Below are positions 44,628 through 53,648 of a stretch of 64,000 bases of DNA, in pieces. Within the stretch, counting starts at the first letter, position 1. Every line of letters begins with the position of its first letter. Origin of the DNA: Flavobacterium limicola (lineage in GTDB: Bacteria; Bacteroidota; Bacteroidia; Flavobacteriales; Flavobacteriaceae); NCBI RefSeq assembly GCF_003634755.1, contig NZ_RBXA01000001.1, positions 62,001 to 126,000 on the forward strand, read 5' to 3'. Under the pieces are notes generated by a model. The model ran no database searches. It saw nothing but the letters and a program-made list of their open reading frames with translations, and had not been told where the DNA came from. Position numbers and translations under genes: made by a program.

Positions 44628-46799
44628 TTATAAATTTTCTTTAATAAAATTAGTCATTTTTGTGTACAACTGAACTCTGGTTTTTCCACCGTAAATCCCG
44701 TGATTATTGTCTGGATAAATTTGGGAATCAAATTGTTTGTTAGCTTGAATTAAAGCTTCCATCATTTGCATGGAGTTTTGAACATGCACATTATCATCTC
44801 CCGAACCGTGAATCAAAAGAAATTTTCCTTTCAATTTATCCACATGGTTTATTGGTGAATTATCATCGTATCCACTCGCATTCTCTTGCGGTGTCGTCAT
44901 GTAACGCTCCGTATACACACTATCATAAAAACGCCAATTCGTCACCGGAGCTACAGCAATTGCCATTTTGAAAACATCATTCCCTTTCATAATACAATTA
45001 GAAGCCATAAAACCACCATAAGACCAGCCAAATATACCAATTCTAGCTTTATCAACAAATGCGTAATTTCCTATTACTTTGGCAGCATCTATTTGGTCTT
45101 CCACTTCGTATTTTCCTAATTGCAATTGAGTCACTTTTTTGAAATCAGCACCTTTAAAACCAGTTCCGCGTCCGTCAACACAAGCCACAATATAACCTTG
45201 TTGTGACAACATCATAAACCAATAATCATCAGTACTATTCCACTCATTGTTTACTTGTTGGGAACCCGGACCAGAATATTGGTACATGAAAACAGGATAT
45301 TTTTTAGCCGGATCAAAATCTTTCGGTTTAATCATCCAAGCATTTAGTTCATTCCCTTTTGCTGTTTTCAAAACAAAAAACTCTTTTGCCGGTAAATCAT
45401 AGCTTTTTAACTTTGCAGCCAAAGATTCATTATTTTCTATAACCTGAACTTGTTTGCCAAATTTAGCATCGTTCAACGTGTAAGTTGTAGGTTGAGCCGC
45501 GCTAGAAAACGTATTAATGTAGTATTGAAAATTTGGGCTGAAAGTCGCCGCATTCGTTCCTGTAAATTGAGACAAACGAACTTTATTTTTTCCATCAAGA
45601 CTTATTTTGTAAACGTCTCTGTTGATGGATCCATTCTCCACCGACTGATAGAAAACCGTGTTTGTCTTCTCGTCTAAACCATAATAATTAGTCACTTCCC
45701 ATTTTCCTTTGGTCACTTGATTTTTCAATTTTCCGTTTTTGTCATATAAATAAATATGATTGAAACCGTCTTTTTCGCTGGTCCAAATAAAACTGTTGTC
45801 TTTCAAAAAAGTCAAATTGTCTGTCACATCAACATACGCTTTATCTTTTTCGTTCAAAACTACTTTTGCAGCTCCTGAATTTCCATCGATAAATAACAAA
45901 TCTAAATTGTTTTGGTGGCGATTCAATACCTGCGCAGATAATATATTGGCGTCATTTGTCCATTTCATTCTGGCAATATAAAAATCGTTATAATTACCAA
46001 GATTTATATTTTTTACCGCATTCGAATTAACATCATAAATATGTAAAGAAACCAACGCATTTTTCTCACCGGCTTTTGGATATTTAAAGGTTTGCATCGT
46101 TGGATACAAGTCTTTTCCAAACATGGACATCGAAAATTCCGGCACCTGACTTTCGTCAAAGCGGATGTAGGCAACTTTTTTGCTGTCAGCACTCCAATCG
46201 AAAGCTTTCACAAAAGCAAATTCTTCTTCGTAAACCCAATCCGTAATACCGTTGATAATGCTGTTTTTTTGTCCGTCTGTAGTAATTGGAGTCGATTTAT
46301 CAGTAGCTAAATCATATACATACAGATTATTTTCTTTGGCATAAGCAATCCTATTTCCATCAGGTGAAAAAGTAGGCTCTTGGACCTGAAAATCAAATAA
46401 CTTTTTTATTTTTTTACCAGCAATATCGTATAAATAATAATCAGCAGTAAACGAGTGGCGGAAGATTTGATTGGTATTGCAAGCCAATAGAATCATTTTT
46501 TCTGAAGCGTCAAAAGTATAACTATCAATCCCGCCAGACAATTCTCTGTGCGCTTTTGTATCTATTAATGTAGACACTTTCTTCAAAGTTGCAAAATCAT
46601 ATAAATCAATCTGCATGCTTCTGGACTGTCTGTCCGCATTCAAAACCGTGTACTGGTTTGTGTTTTTCAACGACTGCAATTCATCCATTCCCTGAGCACG
46701 AAATGTACCGTTATAAAGTTCATCAATTGTGATTTTTTGTTGACCAACAACCGTAAAACACAAGAATAAAAATAACGCTATAATTTTTTTCGAATACAT
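44628..46799 (-). CDS. dipeptidyl peptidase IV (S9B serine peptidase)
   Basis: A 723-residue exported peptidase removing N-terminal X-Pro or X-Ala dipeptides. A signal peptide (ending FTVVGQ) is followed by an eight-bladed propeller domain and the alpha/beta-hydrolase domain. The catalytic triad is Ser593 in GWSYGG, Asp669 in GDDNVH, and His700 in NNHGIY. The N-terminus-binding double Glu is in WVYEEEFAFV. It heads a run with two peptide transporters, so extracellular or periplasmic digestion and uptake are coupled. Function in peptide nutrition is strongly suggested by context. Confidence 0.94.
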   Translation of the reverse strand: MYSKKIIALFLFLCFTVVGQQKITIDELYNGTFRAQGMDELQSLKNTNQYTVLNADRQSRSMQIDLYDFATLKKVSTLIDTKAHRELSGGIDSYTFDASEKMILLACNTNQIFRHSFTADYYLYDIAGKKIKKLFDFQVQEPTFSPDGNRIAYAKENNLYVYDLATDKSTPITTDGQKNSIINGITDWVYEEEFAFVKAFDWSADSKKVAYIRFDESQVPEFSMSMFGKDLYPTMQTFKYPKAGEKNALVSLHIYDVNSNAVKNINLGNYNDFYIARMKWTNDANILSAQVLNRHQNNLDLLFIDGNSGAAKVVLNEKDKAYVDVTDNLTFLKDNSFIWTSEKDGFNHIYLYDKNGKLKNQVTKGKWEVTNYYGLDEKTNTVFYQSVENGSINRDVYKISLDGKNKVRLSQFTGTNAATFSPNFQYYINTFSSAAQPTTYTLNDAKFGKQVQVIENNESLAAKLKSYDLPAKEFFVLKTAKGNELNAWMIKPKDFDPAKKYPVFMYQYSGPGSQQVNNEWNSTDDYWFMMLSQQGYIVACVDGRGTGFKGADFKKVTQLQLGKYEVEDQIDAAKVIGNYAFVDKARIGIFGWSYGGFMASNCIMKGNDVFKMAIAVAPVTNWRFYDSVYTERYMTTPQENASGYDDNSPINHVDKLKGKFLLIHGSGDDNVHVQNSMQMMEALIQANKQFDSQIYPDNNHGIYGGKTRVQLYTKMTNFIKENL

Positions 46800-46918
46800 A
46801 GTATTTATTTAAAGATAAAAACCGTCAATTTTAGTGAAAAAATTACAATTATCGGTCATTTTATATGTTAAATGTAAAAAGCAATATAAAAAATAACCGT
46901 TCACTGAATATAATTTGA

Positions 46919-46950
46919 TTGTAAATAAAACGGCTAAAACCGTATATTTG
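46919..46950 (+). promoter_or_regulatory. HMG-CoA reductase gene promoter
   Basis: TTG at 46919-46921, a 21-base spacer, then TATATTTG at 46943-46950, 28 bases upstream of the ATG at 46979. Confidence 0.6.
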
Positions 46951-46978
46951 CAACTAATTACACCATAATCAATTGAGA

Positions 46979-48295
46979 ATGAACAAGGCTATTAGCGGAT
47001 TTTCTAAATTATCCAAAGAAGAAAAAATTAAATGGATTGCCAATCAATATTTTTCAACACCTACAGAAGCCATCGCCTTGTTGAAAAACTATTGGAATTC
47101 TGATGAAAAAATACAGAAATTACACGATGAATTCATCGAAAATACGATAACCAATTTCTACATTCCACTGGGAGTTGCCCCTAATTTCCTGATTAATGGA
47201 AAATACAGCACCATTCCGATGGCTATTGAAGAAAGCTCTGTGGTTGCCGCTGCCGCAAAAGCCGCTAAATTTTGGTCCACGCGAGGCGGATTTAAAGCAA
47301 CCGTAATCAATACCGAAAAAATTGGTCAGGTTCATTTTATCTATAAAGGTGATGTTTCAAAATTGAACTTGTTTTTTGCCCAAAACAAAAGCAAATTCTT
47401 TTCAGAAACCGAGTCGATTACCACAAATATGCAAAAACGCGGTGGAGGAATTTTAGACATTGTTCTAAAAGACAAAACCGATTTATTACCAAATTATTTT
47501 CAGCTTCATGCCACTTTTGAAACTAAAGATAGCATGGGAGCAAATTTCATCAATTCGTGTTTGGAACAATTTTCCAAAACATTAAAAGAAGAAGCGCATA
47601 ATTATGCTTTATTTACAGAAACGGAGAAAGAGATTGAAGTCGTAATGAGCATTCTTTCGAATTATGTTCCAAATTGCATCGTAAGAGCCGAAGTTTCTTG
47701 TCCAATTGAAGAATTAGAAGAGAAACACATTCTAAACCCTAAAGAATTTGCCGAGAAATTTGTGCAAGCCGTTCAAATCGCCGAAGTCGAGCCGTATCGT
47801 GCCGTAACACACAATAAAGGAATCATGAACGGAGTGGATGCTGTAGTTTTGGCAACAGGAAATGATTTCCGCGCCGTTGAAGCCGGAATTCACGCCTACG
47901 CTTCCCGAAACGGAAAGTATTCCAGTCTTTCCCATGCTAAAATCGAAAATGGTATTTTTACTTTTTGGTTGGAAATTCCTTTAGCACTAGGAACTGTTGG
48001 AGGTTTGACTTCCTTACATCCGTTAGTAAAATTGTCCTTGGAAATGTTAGAAAAACCATCAGCCAAGGAATTAATGCAGTTTGTAGCCGTAGCGGGTTTA
48101 GCACAAAACTTTGCCGCTTTACGTTCCTTGACTACAACCGGAATTCAAGAAGGACACATGAAAATGCATTTGAATAACATCATCAACCAGTTTGAAGCCA
48201 CCGATGACGAACGTATTTTAATCCAGAAATATTTCAAAAAAAATACCGTATCGCATAGCGCTGTGGTTACATATATTGAAAGTTTAAGAAAATAA
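46979..48295 (+). CDS. hydroxymethylglutaryl-CoA reductase, class II
   Basis: A 438-residue class II HMG-CoA reductase converting HMG-CoA to mevalonate (or the reverse). Motifs are ENTITNFYIPLGVAPNFLINGK, the catalytic Glu region PMAIEESSVVAAA, THNKGIMNGVDAVVLATGND, and the C-terminal catalytic His in EGHMKMHL. Class II enzymes were first known as degradative, but many bacteria use them for isoprenoid biosynthesis. Pairing with a GHMP kinase downstream favours synthesis here. The ATG at 46979 is preferred over the TTG six bases earlier. Confidence 0.93.
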   Translation: MNKAISGFSKLSKEEKIKWIANQYFSTPTEAIALLKNYWNSDEKIQKLHDEFIENTITNFYIPLGVAPNFLINGKYSTIPMAIEESSVVAAAAKAAKFWSTRGGFKATVINTEKIGQVHFIYKGDVSKLNLFFAQNKSKFFSETESITTNMQKRGGGILDIVLKDKTDLLPNYFQLHATFETKDSMGANFINSCLEQFSKTLKEEAHNYALFTETEKEIEVVMSILSNYVPNCIVRAEVSCPIEELEEKHILNPKEFAEKFVQAVQIAEVEPYRAVTHNKGIMNGVDAVVLATGNDFRAVEAGIHAYASRNGKYSSLSHAKIENGIFTFWLEIPLALGTVGGLTSLHPLVKLSLEMLEKPSAKELMQFVAVAGLAQNFAALRSLTTTGIQEGHMKMHLNNIINQFEATDDERILIQKYFKKNTVSHSAVVTYIESLRK

Positions 48296-48311
48296 TATAG
48301 ATTTCCGACAG

Positions 48312-48340
48312 CCCTATCAGGGTTTTGAACCCTGATAGGG
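48312..48340. repeat. 13-base-stem hairpin between the two mevalonate genes
   Basis: CCCTATCAGGGTT pairs perfectly with AACCCTGATAGGG across a TTG loop. It is rich in G/C relative to its surroundings and lies inside an apparent operon, without a T tract, so it may act as a processing or stability element, or be a dispersed repeat. Confidence 0.6.
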
Positions 48341-48354
48341 ATTAAAATAAGACA

Positions 48355-49272
48355 ATGAAAAAAACATTCTACAGTAACGGAAAACTTTTAATCACAGGAG
48401 AATATCTAGTTCTTGATGGTGCCAAAGCCTTTGCATTACCCACAAAAATGGGACAAAATCTTATTATTGAAGAAGGAAGTAATAAAGAAATCATCTGGAA
48501 GAGTTATGATGCGGATGGAAGCATTTGGTTTGAAGACACTCTTTTATTCTCTGATATTTCTAAAAAGGTTAATCCTGAAAACGAATCGGTCAAGGCTACA
48601 CTTATGACCATTTTACACGAAGCTTTTAAACTAAATCCTGACTTTATTTTAAATTCAAATGGATACACAATTACAACAGAATTAGGATTTCCAAAAAGCT
48701 GGGGTCTGGGAACTTCATCGACTTTGATAAACAACATTGCCCAATGGTTGCAAATTGATGCTTTCACATTGCTTAAAAACAGTTTTGGAGGTAGTGGTTA
48801 TGATATTGCATGCGCGCAAAACGACAATCCAATTGTATATAAATTGGAACAAGGAAATCCTACAGTTGAAAAAGTATCTTTTAGTCCGGATTTTACTAAA
48901 AACCTTTACTTTGTATATCTGAATAAAAAGCAAAGCAGTAAAAGCGCAATAGCTGCTTACAACATGAATAAAAAGAATAATCTGCCGAGAACAATCGCTT
49001 TAAATGACGTGATAACTTCTGAAGTTTTGAATACTACTACAATTCAATCTTTTGCTTCAGCAATACAAAAACACGAGGTGCAAATGAGCATTATTCTGGA
49101 AACACAAACGATAAAAGAATCTTTGTTTCCTGATTTTAATGGTGTGATAAAAAGTCTGGGAGCTTGGGGAGGTGATTTTGTTATGGCAATTGCAACTGAA
49201 AATCCGAGCCATTATTTTATCTCAAAAGGATATCAAACTATAATTCCTTATGACGAAATGATTTTATCTTAG
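48355..49272 (+). CDS. GHMP kinase, mevalonate-pathway type
   Basis: A 305-residue GHMP-superfamily kinase. The N-terminus has GKLLITGEYLVLDGAKAFALP (8-28), typical of mevalonate and phosphomevalonate kinases, the ATP-binding GLGTSSTL is at 117-124, and GSGYDIACAQ carries the conserved Asp. Together with the HMG-CoA reductase it points to the mevalonate route to isoprenoids. Whether it acts on mevalonate or phosphomevalonate is not decided by these motifs. Confidence 0.85.
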   Translation: MKKTFYSNGKLLITGEYLVLDGAKAFALPTKMGQNLIIEEGSNKEIIWKSYDADGSIWFEDTLLFSDISKKVNPENESVKATLMTILHEAFKLNPDFILNSNGYTITTELGFPKSWGLGTSSTLINNIAQWLQIDAFTLLKNSFGGSGYDIACAQNDNPIVYKLEQGNPTVEKVSFSPDFTKNLYFVYLNKKQSSKSAIAAYNMNKKNNLPRTIALNDVITSEVLNTTTIQSFASAIQKHEVQMSIILETQTIKESLFPDFNGVIKSLGAWGGDFVMAIATENPSHYFISKGYQTIIPYDEMILS

Positions 49273-49313
49273 TTTTTATAATTACATCCATTCAATAAAA
49301 ACCTATTAAAAGC

Positions 49314-49348
49314 AAAATCCCGATACATTCAGCATGTATCGGGATTTT
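49314..49348. terminator. bidirectional terminator between GHMP kinase and ppiD-like gene
   Basis: Perfect 15-base arms (AAAATCCCGATACAT / ATGTATCGGGATTTT) around TCAGC, between convergent genes. Confidence 0.85.
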
Positions 49349-49371
49349 TATTTTGATTAATTACTTTTTAA

Positions 49372-51468
49372 CTAGTAATTAAAATCTTGTCTGTTATCTT
49401 CAATTTTAGCATTAGCTTTCAATGCAGGAAGTACTCTATTTGCATCTGAAGCGCTTTGTGCTTTCAATTTAGTGACATAAGCAGCGTGGCTTTTTAAAAC
49501 TGGTGCTTTAACTGTACTTATGTTTTTCACTACATAAACTCCAGTATTTCCTTCAATTGGAGCAGACATTTTATTTGCTGTTAAAGCAAATGCATTACCC
49601 ACTACTTTTGGCTCTGGACCAACATTTGGCAACATTGCATTTTCCATAGTAAGACCAGTTGCTTGTTGCACCGTTCCACCTACTGCTTTCGCAATTGCTT
49701 CAAGTGAAGAACCATTCATTTTAGCTTTGATCAGTTCTGCTTTTTTCTTGTTTTTTAGTATTTGTTCTACATAAGGTCTCGCTACTGAAACGGCAACTAA
49801 ACCTGATTTATCAATACTTTTCAACTTTGCAATAACGTGTCCAACATTAGCCACTTCAAATCTTTTTACAGATCCTTCTTTAACTCCGTCTTCAAATGCC
49901 CATCTCACGATAGTTCTCTGATTTCCTAGTGTTCCAAAGTTCTCATCCATTCCTTTTACAGAAACAGCTGGAGCAACTTTAAGTCCCATTTCTTTTGCAA
50001 CTTTATTAAAATCTTTATCAGCAGCATCCATTTCAAATTTGGTTGCTTGTGTAAATATTCTATCAGAAGTAACTTCTGAAGCTTCTATCTTTTGAGCTAC
50101 AGTAGCTAAACGAATTCCGTCTTGTTTGTCGGTAATTTTAATAATATGAAAACCAAAATCAGTTTGAACTAAACCAACTTTACCAATACCGTTATTAAAA
50201 ACAAAATCATTGAAAGGTTTCACCATTTGGTTTGGACCAAAATAACCTAAATCACCCCCTTGTTGTGCTGATGAATCATCAGAATTAGTGAATGCCAACA
50301 TCAAGAAACTATCTGGACTAGCATTTACTTGCGCCAAAATACTTTCTGCTTTTGCTTTCGCTTGTTCTTTTGTTCTTTTTTCTTTTTGGTTAGGAACTTG
50401 TGATCCTTCGTAACCAATTAAAATATGACTTGCTTTTGCATTAACTCCTGATTTCATTCCCATAGATTTTGAAATACAGTAATAGTTACCAAACATGTAT
50501 GGACCATAAACTGCACCTGGGGCAAGATTAAATAATTTATCAGCATCTATAGCCGGTAAATCTTTTTTAGCAATGTAAGTTGAATCGTAAGGAACATCTG
50601 AATTTGAATTTACAAACTCAATTGTATTGGTCGTTGTTCTAAATCCAGGTAGAGTATCATTCTTTCCAGTCGCTTGGTTGTACACCACACTTCCGGTCAA
50701 CAATGAATTTATTTTTGATTTCACTTCAGCTTCATCCGCAGGAGATGCTTTGTCTTCAATCAAAACATATTCGACTTCACGAGATTCGTCCGCTTTGTAT
50801 TTTTTCTCATTTTTCTTCATGAAATCAACAATCTCCGAATCAGAGATTTTTACTTCACTGTCTTTAATTGTAGAATATAAACCGGCAACATAAGCAAAGT
50901 TTACTTTATTAGCTTCCATTTCATATTTCAACTTCCCTTCGCTTTCAGTTGTAAAAACTGCCGCTTTAATCATTGTATTGTACATTTGATATTTAGCGTT
51001 TAAGTCAGCGTCTTTTTCTCTGTCTTTCAAAAACTGAGCTTGTGCAGGATTAGCTTTGAAATACTCTTTGAATTTAGCAACATCAAAAACACCGGCAGCA
51101 TTTAAAAACAATGGATTTCCACCAATATTTTGATCCGCTTTCAACACTTCCAATAAATGCTTTTCACCAACTCTCAATCCTAATTTTTCAAATTCAGAAG
51201 TTAGCAAAGCAACAGAAACTTCTTGCTCCCAAACTCTGTTAGCTGCTTCAGTTGAAGTTATGCCTTGACCACTTTTTTCAACATTACTAACTTTAACTCT
51301 AAAATCTTCGAATGAAATATCTTTTCCATCGATGCTTCCTACATCTTTTGATGTACTGTTGAAACCACCACTGTTGAATATATCACCTATGATAAATGCT
51401 AATAAACAAAACCCGATAACGAGTATCAGAAGAAGTGAACGTTGTCTAATTTTTTGTAAAACTGCCAT
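49372..51468 (-). CDS. PpiD-like peptidyl-prolyl isomerase
   Basis: A 698-residue membrane-anchored periplasmic chaperone. N-terminal membrane helix (RSLLLILVIGFCLLAFIIG), a SurA_N-like helical region with ANRVWEQEV, a parvulin-type rotamase domain in the middle (KASHILIGYEG, GGDLGYFGPNQMVKPF, TDFGFHIIKI), and a second helical region with coiled-coil character at the C-terminus. It resembles PpiD/SurA folding factors for outer membrane proteins. The chosen ATG at 51468 (MAVLQKIRQRS) matches the typical N-terminus; 14 extra residues upstream look unconserved. It is the last gene of the coaX-lptC operon. Confidence 0.9.
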   Translation of the reverse strand: MAVLQKIRQRSLLLILVIGFCLLAFIIGDIFNSGGFNSTSKDVGSIDGKDISFEDFRVKVSNVEKSGQGITSTEAANRVWEQEVSVALLTSEFEKLGLRVGEKHLLEVLKADQNIGGNPLFLNAAGVFDVAKFKEYFKANPAQAQFLKDREKDADLNAKYQMYNTMIKAAVFTTESEGKLKYEMEANKVNFAYVAGLYSTIKDSEVKISDSEIVDFMKKNEKKYKADESREVEYVLIEDKASPADEAEVKSKINSLLTGSVVYNQATGKNDTLPGFRTTTNTIEFVNSNSDVPYDSTYIAKKDLPAIDADKLFNLAPGAVYGPYMFGNYYCISKSMGMKSGVNAKASHILIGYEGSQVPNQKEKRTKEQAKAKAESILAQVNASPDSFLMLAFTNSDDSSAQQGGDLGYFGPNQMVKPFNDFVFNNGIGKVGLVQTDFGFHIIKITDKQDGIRLATVAQKIEASEVTSDRIFTQATKFEMDAADKDFNKVAKEMGLKVAPAVSVKGMDENFGTLGNQRTIVRWAFEDGVKEGSVKRFEVANVGHVIAKLKSIDKSGLVAVSVARPYVEQILKNKKKAELIKAKMNGSSLEAIAKAVGGTVQQATGLTMENAMLPNVGPEPKVVGNAFALTANKMSAPIEGNTGVYVVKNISTVKAPVLKSHAAYVTKLKAQSASDANRVLPALKANAKIEDNRQDFNY

Positions 51469-51576
51469 TTTATTGTTGTTAATTTTTATATTCAGTTTGC
51501 GAAAATACAATTATCTAATTAATAATTATACTAGTAGCGTTTTATTTTGCAAGAATTTTTATTTTCATAATAAAAA

Positions 51577-52836
51577 TCACTCTTGCACGGTCATTTTTAC
51601 TAATTCTATTTTCTTATTTGTAGCTTCTTCAACAACAAAACGATAGATTCCAATGGTGATTATCTCCCCTTTTTGCGGAATTTCTTTCGTAAAATCAACA
51701 ATAAAACCGCCAAGTGTTCCGTAAGAATCACTCTCTGGAATTTGAAGCTTATAGGTTTGATTTAAATATTCCACATCAAAGCGAGCTGAGAATACAAAAA
51801 CACCTTCGCCCAACTCTTTTTCTATCAATTCCTCATCTGAATCGTGCTCATCCTCAATCTCTCCAAAAAGCTCTTCCACAATGTCCTCAATAGTAATAAT
51901 ACCTGACGTTCCACCATATTCATCTAATACAACGGCAACACTTTTTCGCTTTTTGGTAAGCAAACTCATAGCGTCTTTTATGAACATTGTTTCGGGGACA
52001 AACTCTACCAAAATAACAATTTCATTAATACTATTTGGTTTTTTAAACAAATCAAATGAATGAACGTATCCAATAATATCGTCGAGTGAATTTTGGTATA
52101 CTACTATTTTAGAATAACCCGTTTTTATAAATAATTCTTTCAGTTCCACGATTGAATCAAACAAATCAACGGCTATTATTTCAGTGCGGGGCGTCATCAC
52201 ATCTCTGGCCTTAACACCTGAAAATTCCAATGCATTTTGAAACATTAATATTTCAGAATCTACTGTTTCGTTATCTTCCACGCTACTCATTTGTTCCGTA
52301 ATATAATTCCCAAGTTCGATTTTACTAAAATAAAGCTGTACATTATCTCCTTCTGTTTTGAAGAATTTTTTCAAAATAAGATCGGAAACCCAAATAAAAA
52401 ATGTAGAGATAAAATAGAAAAAAGTGTAAAAGAAATAGGCTGGAATCGCAAAGAATTTAAACAGCGAATTGGCGTAAATTTGAAAAAAAACTTTAGGGAA
52501 AAACTCGGCAGTAATCAATACTATTATCGTAGAGATGAGTGTTTGTAATATCAAATTCAACAAATCAGAAAATTGATATCCCAAAGCAAGAAACCATCTC
52601 ATCACTAGTTCGCCCATAAAAAAACCATAAACCACCATCACTATATTGTTTCCAATGAGCATGGCAACAATAAATTTAGAGGGTTTTGCAGTGAGTTTAG
52701 TGAGAATTTTTGAAAGAAAATTATCTTGTTTTTTTTCAATCTCAAGATATATCTTATTAGAAGAGACAAAGGCTATCTCCATTCCTGAAAAAAAAGCACT
52801 TAGTATTAGACAGAATATGATAATACTAACTTCCAT
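51577..52836 (-). CDS. CNNM/CBS-domain (hemolysin/CorC-type) membrane protein
   Basis: A 419-residue protein with an N-terminal CNNM (DUF21) domain of three to four membrane helices (FFSGMEIAFVSSNKIYLE), two CBS domains at about 195-320 (DVMTPRTEIIAVD, VLDEYGGTSGIITIEDIVEELFG), and a C-terminal CorC_HlyC domain. Such proteins are implicated in Mg2+ or Co2+ homeostasis; the hemolysin label is historic. It is not the gliding protein GldE as far as I can tell, because neighbours differ. It lies in the envelope operon. Confidence 0.88.
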   Translation of the reverse strand: MEVSIIIFCLILSAFFSGMEIAFVSSNKIYLEIEKKQDNFLSKILTKLTAKPSKFIVAMLIGNNIVMVVYGFFMGELVMRWFLALGYQFSDLLNLILQTLISTIIVLITAEFFPKVFFQIYANSLFKFFAIPAYFFYTFFYFISTFFIWVSDLILKKFFKTEGDNVQLYFSKIELGNYITEQMSSVEDNETVDSEILMFQNALEFSGVKARDVMTPRTEIIAVDLFDSIVELKELFIKTGYSKIVVYQNSLDDIIGYVHSFDLFKKPNSINEIVILVEFVPETMFIKDAMSLLTKKRKSVAVVLDEYGGTSGIITIEDIVEELFGEIEDEHDSDEELIEKELGEGVFVFSARFDVEYLNQTYKLQIPESDSYGTLGGFIVDFTKEIPQKGEIITIGIYRFVVEEATNKKIELVKMTVQE

Positions 52837-52839
52837 AAA

Positions 52840-53034
52840 TTAGGATTTTTTATTTCGTTCTTCGGCTTTTTTAGCAAATTTTCTTCTGAAGAAAAACATA
52901 AAAATCGCCAATCCTGCAACCATAAAACTCAACCAAGGTGTGCCAGTAGGATCATTTAGTTTAGTAAAGCCATCATAAATAAAAAATGCTCCAAAAATAA
53001 GATAAACGTATTGTGTGTATTTTAAATAATTCAT
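52840..53034 (-). CDS. small membrane protein in the lptC operon
   Basis: A 64-residue protein with two membrane segments (about 8-24 and 34-49) and a basic C-terminus (RRKFAKKAEERNKK). It lies 10 bases after lptC and three bases before the CNNM/CBS gene. No recognised family; the tight spacing supports expression. Confidence 0.75.
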   Translation of the reverse strand: MNYLKYTQYVYLIFGAFFIYDGFTKLNDPTGTPWLSFMVAGLAIFMFFFRRKFAKKAEERNKKS

Positions 53035-53044
53035 AATTATTATA

Positions 53045-53599
53045 TTATTCGGCGGTTTCTACTTCGCCTGTTATTTTTTGCGAATTAATCACTTTAAAAT
53101 CTTTACTAAAATCGATTCCTTGACCGTTCGAAACGCCTTTGGGATCTGAAAATTTAAATTTTCTTTCCGTAAAAAACCATTCATTTTTTTGATCAAAATA
53201 CAACTGCTCTGTTTCAAGAGTTTGACCCTCTTGCGTAAAAATTTTTACTTTTCCCTGCAAATCAATAATGCTGGTGCCTTTGTAAGAAATAGCATAATTT
53301 GACTTAATAAATGTTTTCTTCGCTTTTTTATCAAATAAAGTAACATCTATCCCTTTTGGAAACTCCGTGAAAGGAAAATCAATATTCGAATAATCCAACA
53401 TTTTCGAACTTATCAAAATAGCTGTAATACGACCTGAATCCGTGTATTTCAGATTAACAACATCCGCATCACTTGTAGGTATAAATTCTGAAAAATTTAT
53501 CTTTTGTATTTCTTTAAAATTACTTTCGCACCCAAAAAACAGTGTCACAGCAAAAACTGTGACAACTGATTTAATATAATATTTTTGGACTAAAGTCAT
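53045..53599 (-). CDS. lptC: LPS export protein LptC-like
   Basis: A 184-residue lipoprotein or membrane-anchored protein of the LptC family, which bridges LptB2FG to the periplasmic LPS transport filament. The lipobox TLFFGC gives Cys24 as a lipidation candidate. The OstA-like beta strands follow, with YKGTSIIDLQGKVKIFTQEGQ and LYFDQKNEWFFTERKFKF. A lipoprotein form of LptC is usual in Bacteroidota. It sits in a run of envelope genes. Confidence 0.85.
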   Translation of the reverse strand: MTLVQKYYIKSVVTVFAVTLFFGCESNFKEIQKINFSEFIPTSDADVVNLKYTDSGRITAILISSKMLDYSNIDFPFTEFPKGIDVTLFDKKAKKTFIKSNYAISYKGTSIIDLQGKVKIFTQEGQTLETEQLYFDQKNEWFFTERKFKFSDPKGVSNGQGIDFSKDFKVINSQKITGEVETAE

Positions 53600-53648
53600 A
53601 TGCTATAATCGACAAAGAAGTTTGGCAATACTTACCCAATTCTTGTTT

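Noticed and set aside
51577-52836. Identification as the gliding protein GldE
   Set aside because: GldE has the same CNNM/CBS layout, but the neighbours here (lptC, ppiD-like) are not gldD. The general CNNM/CBS call is safer.
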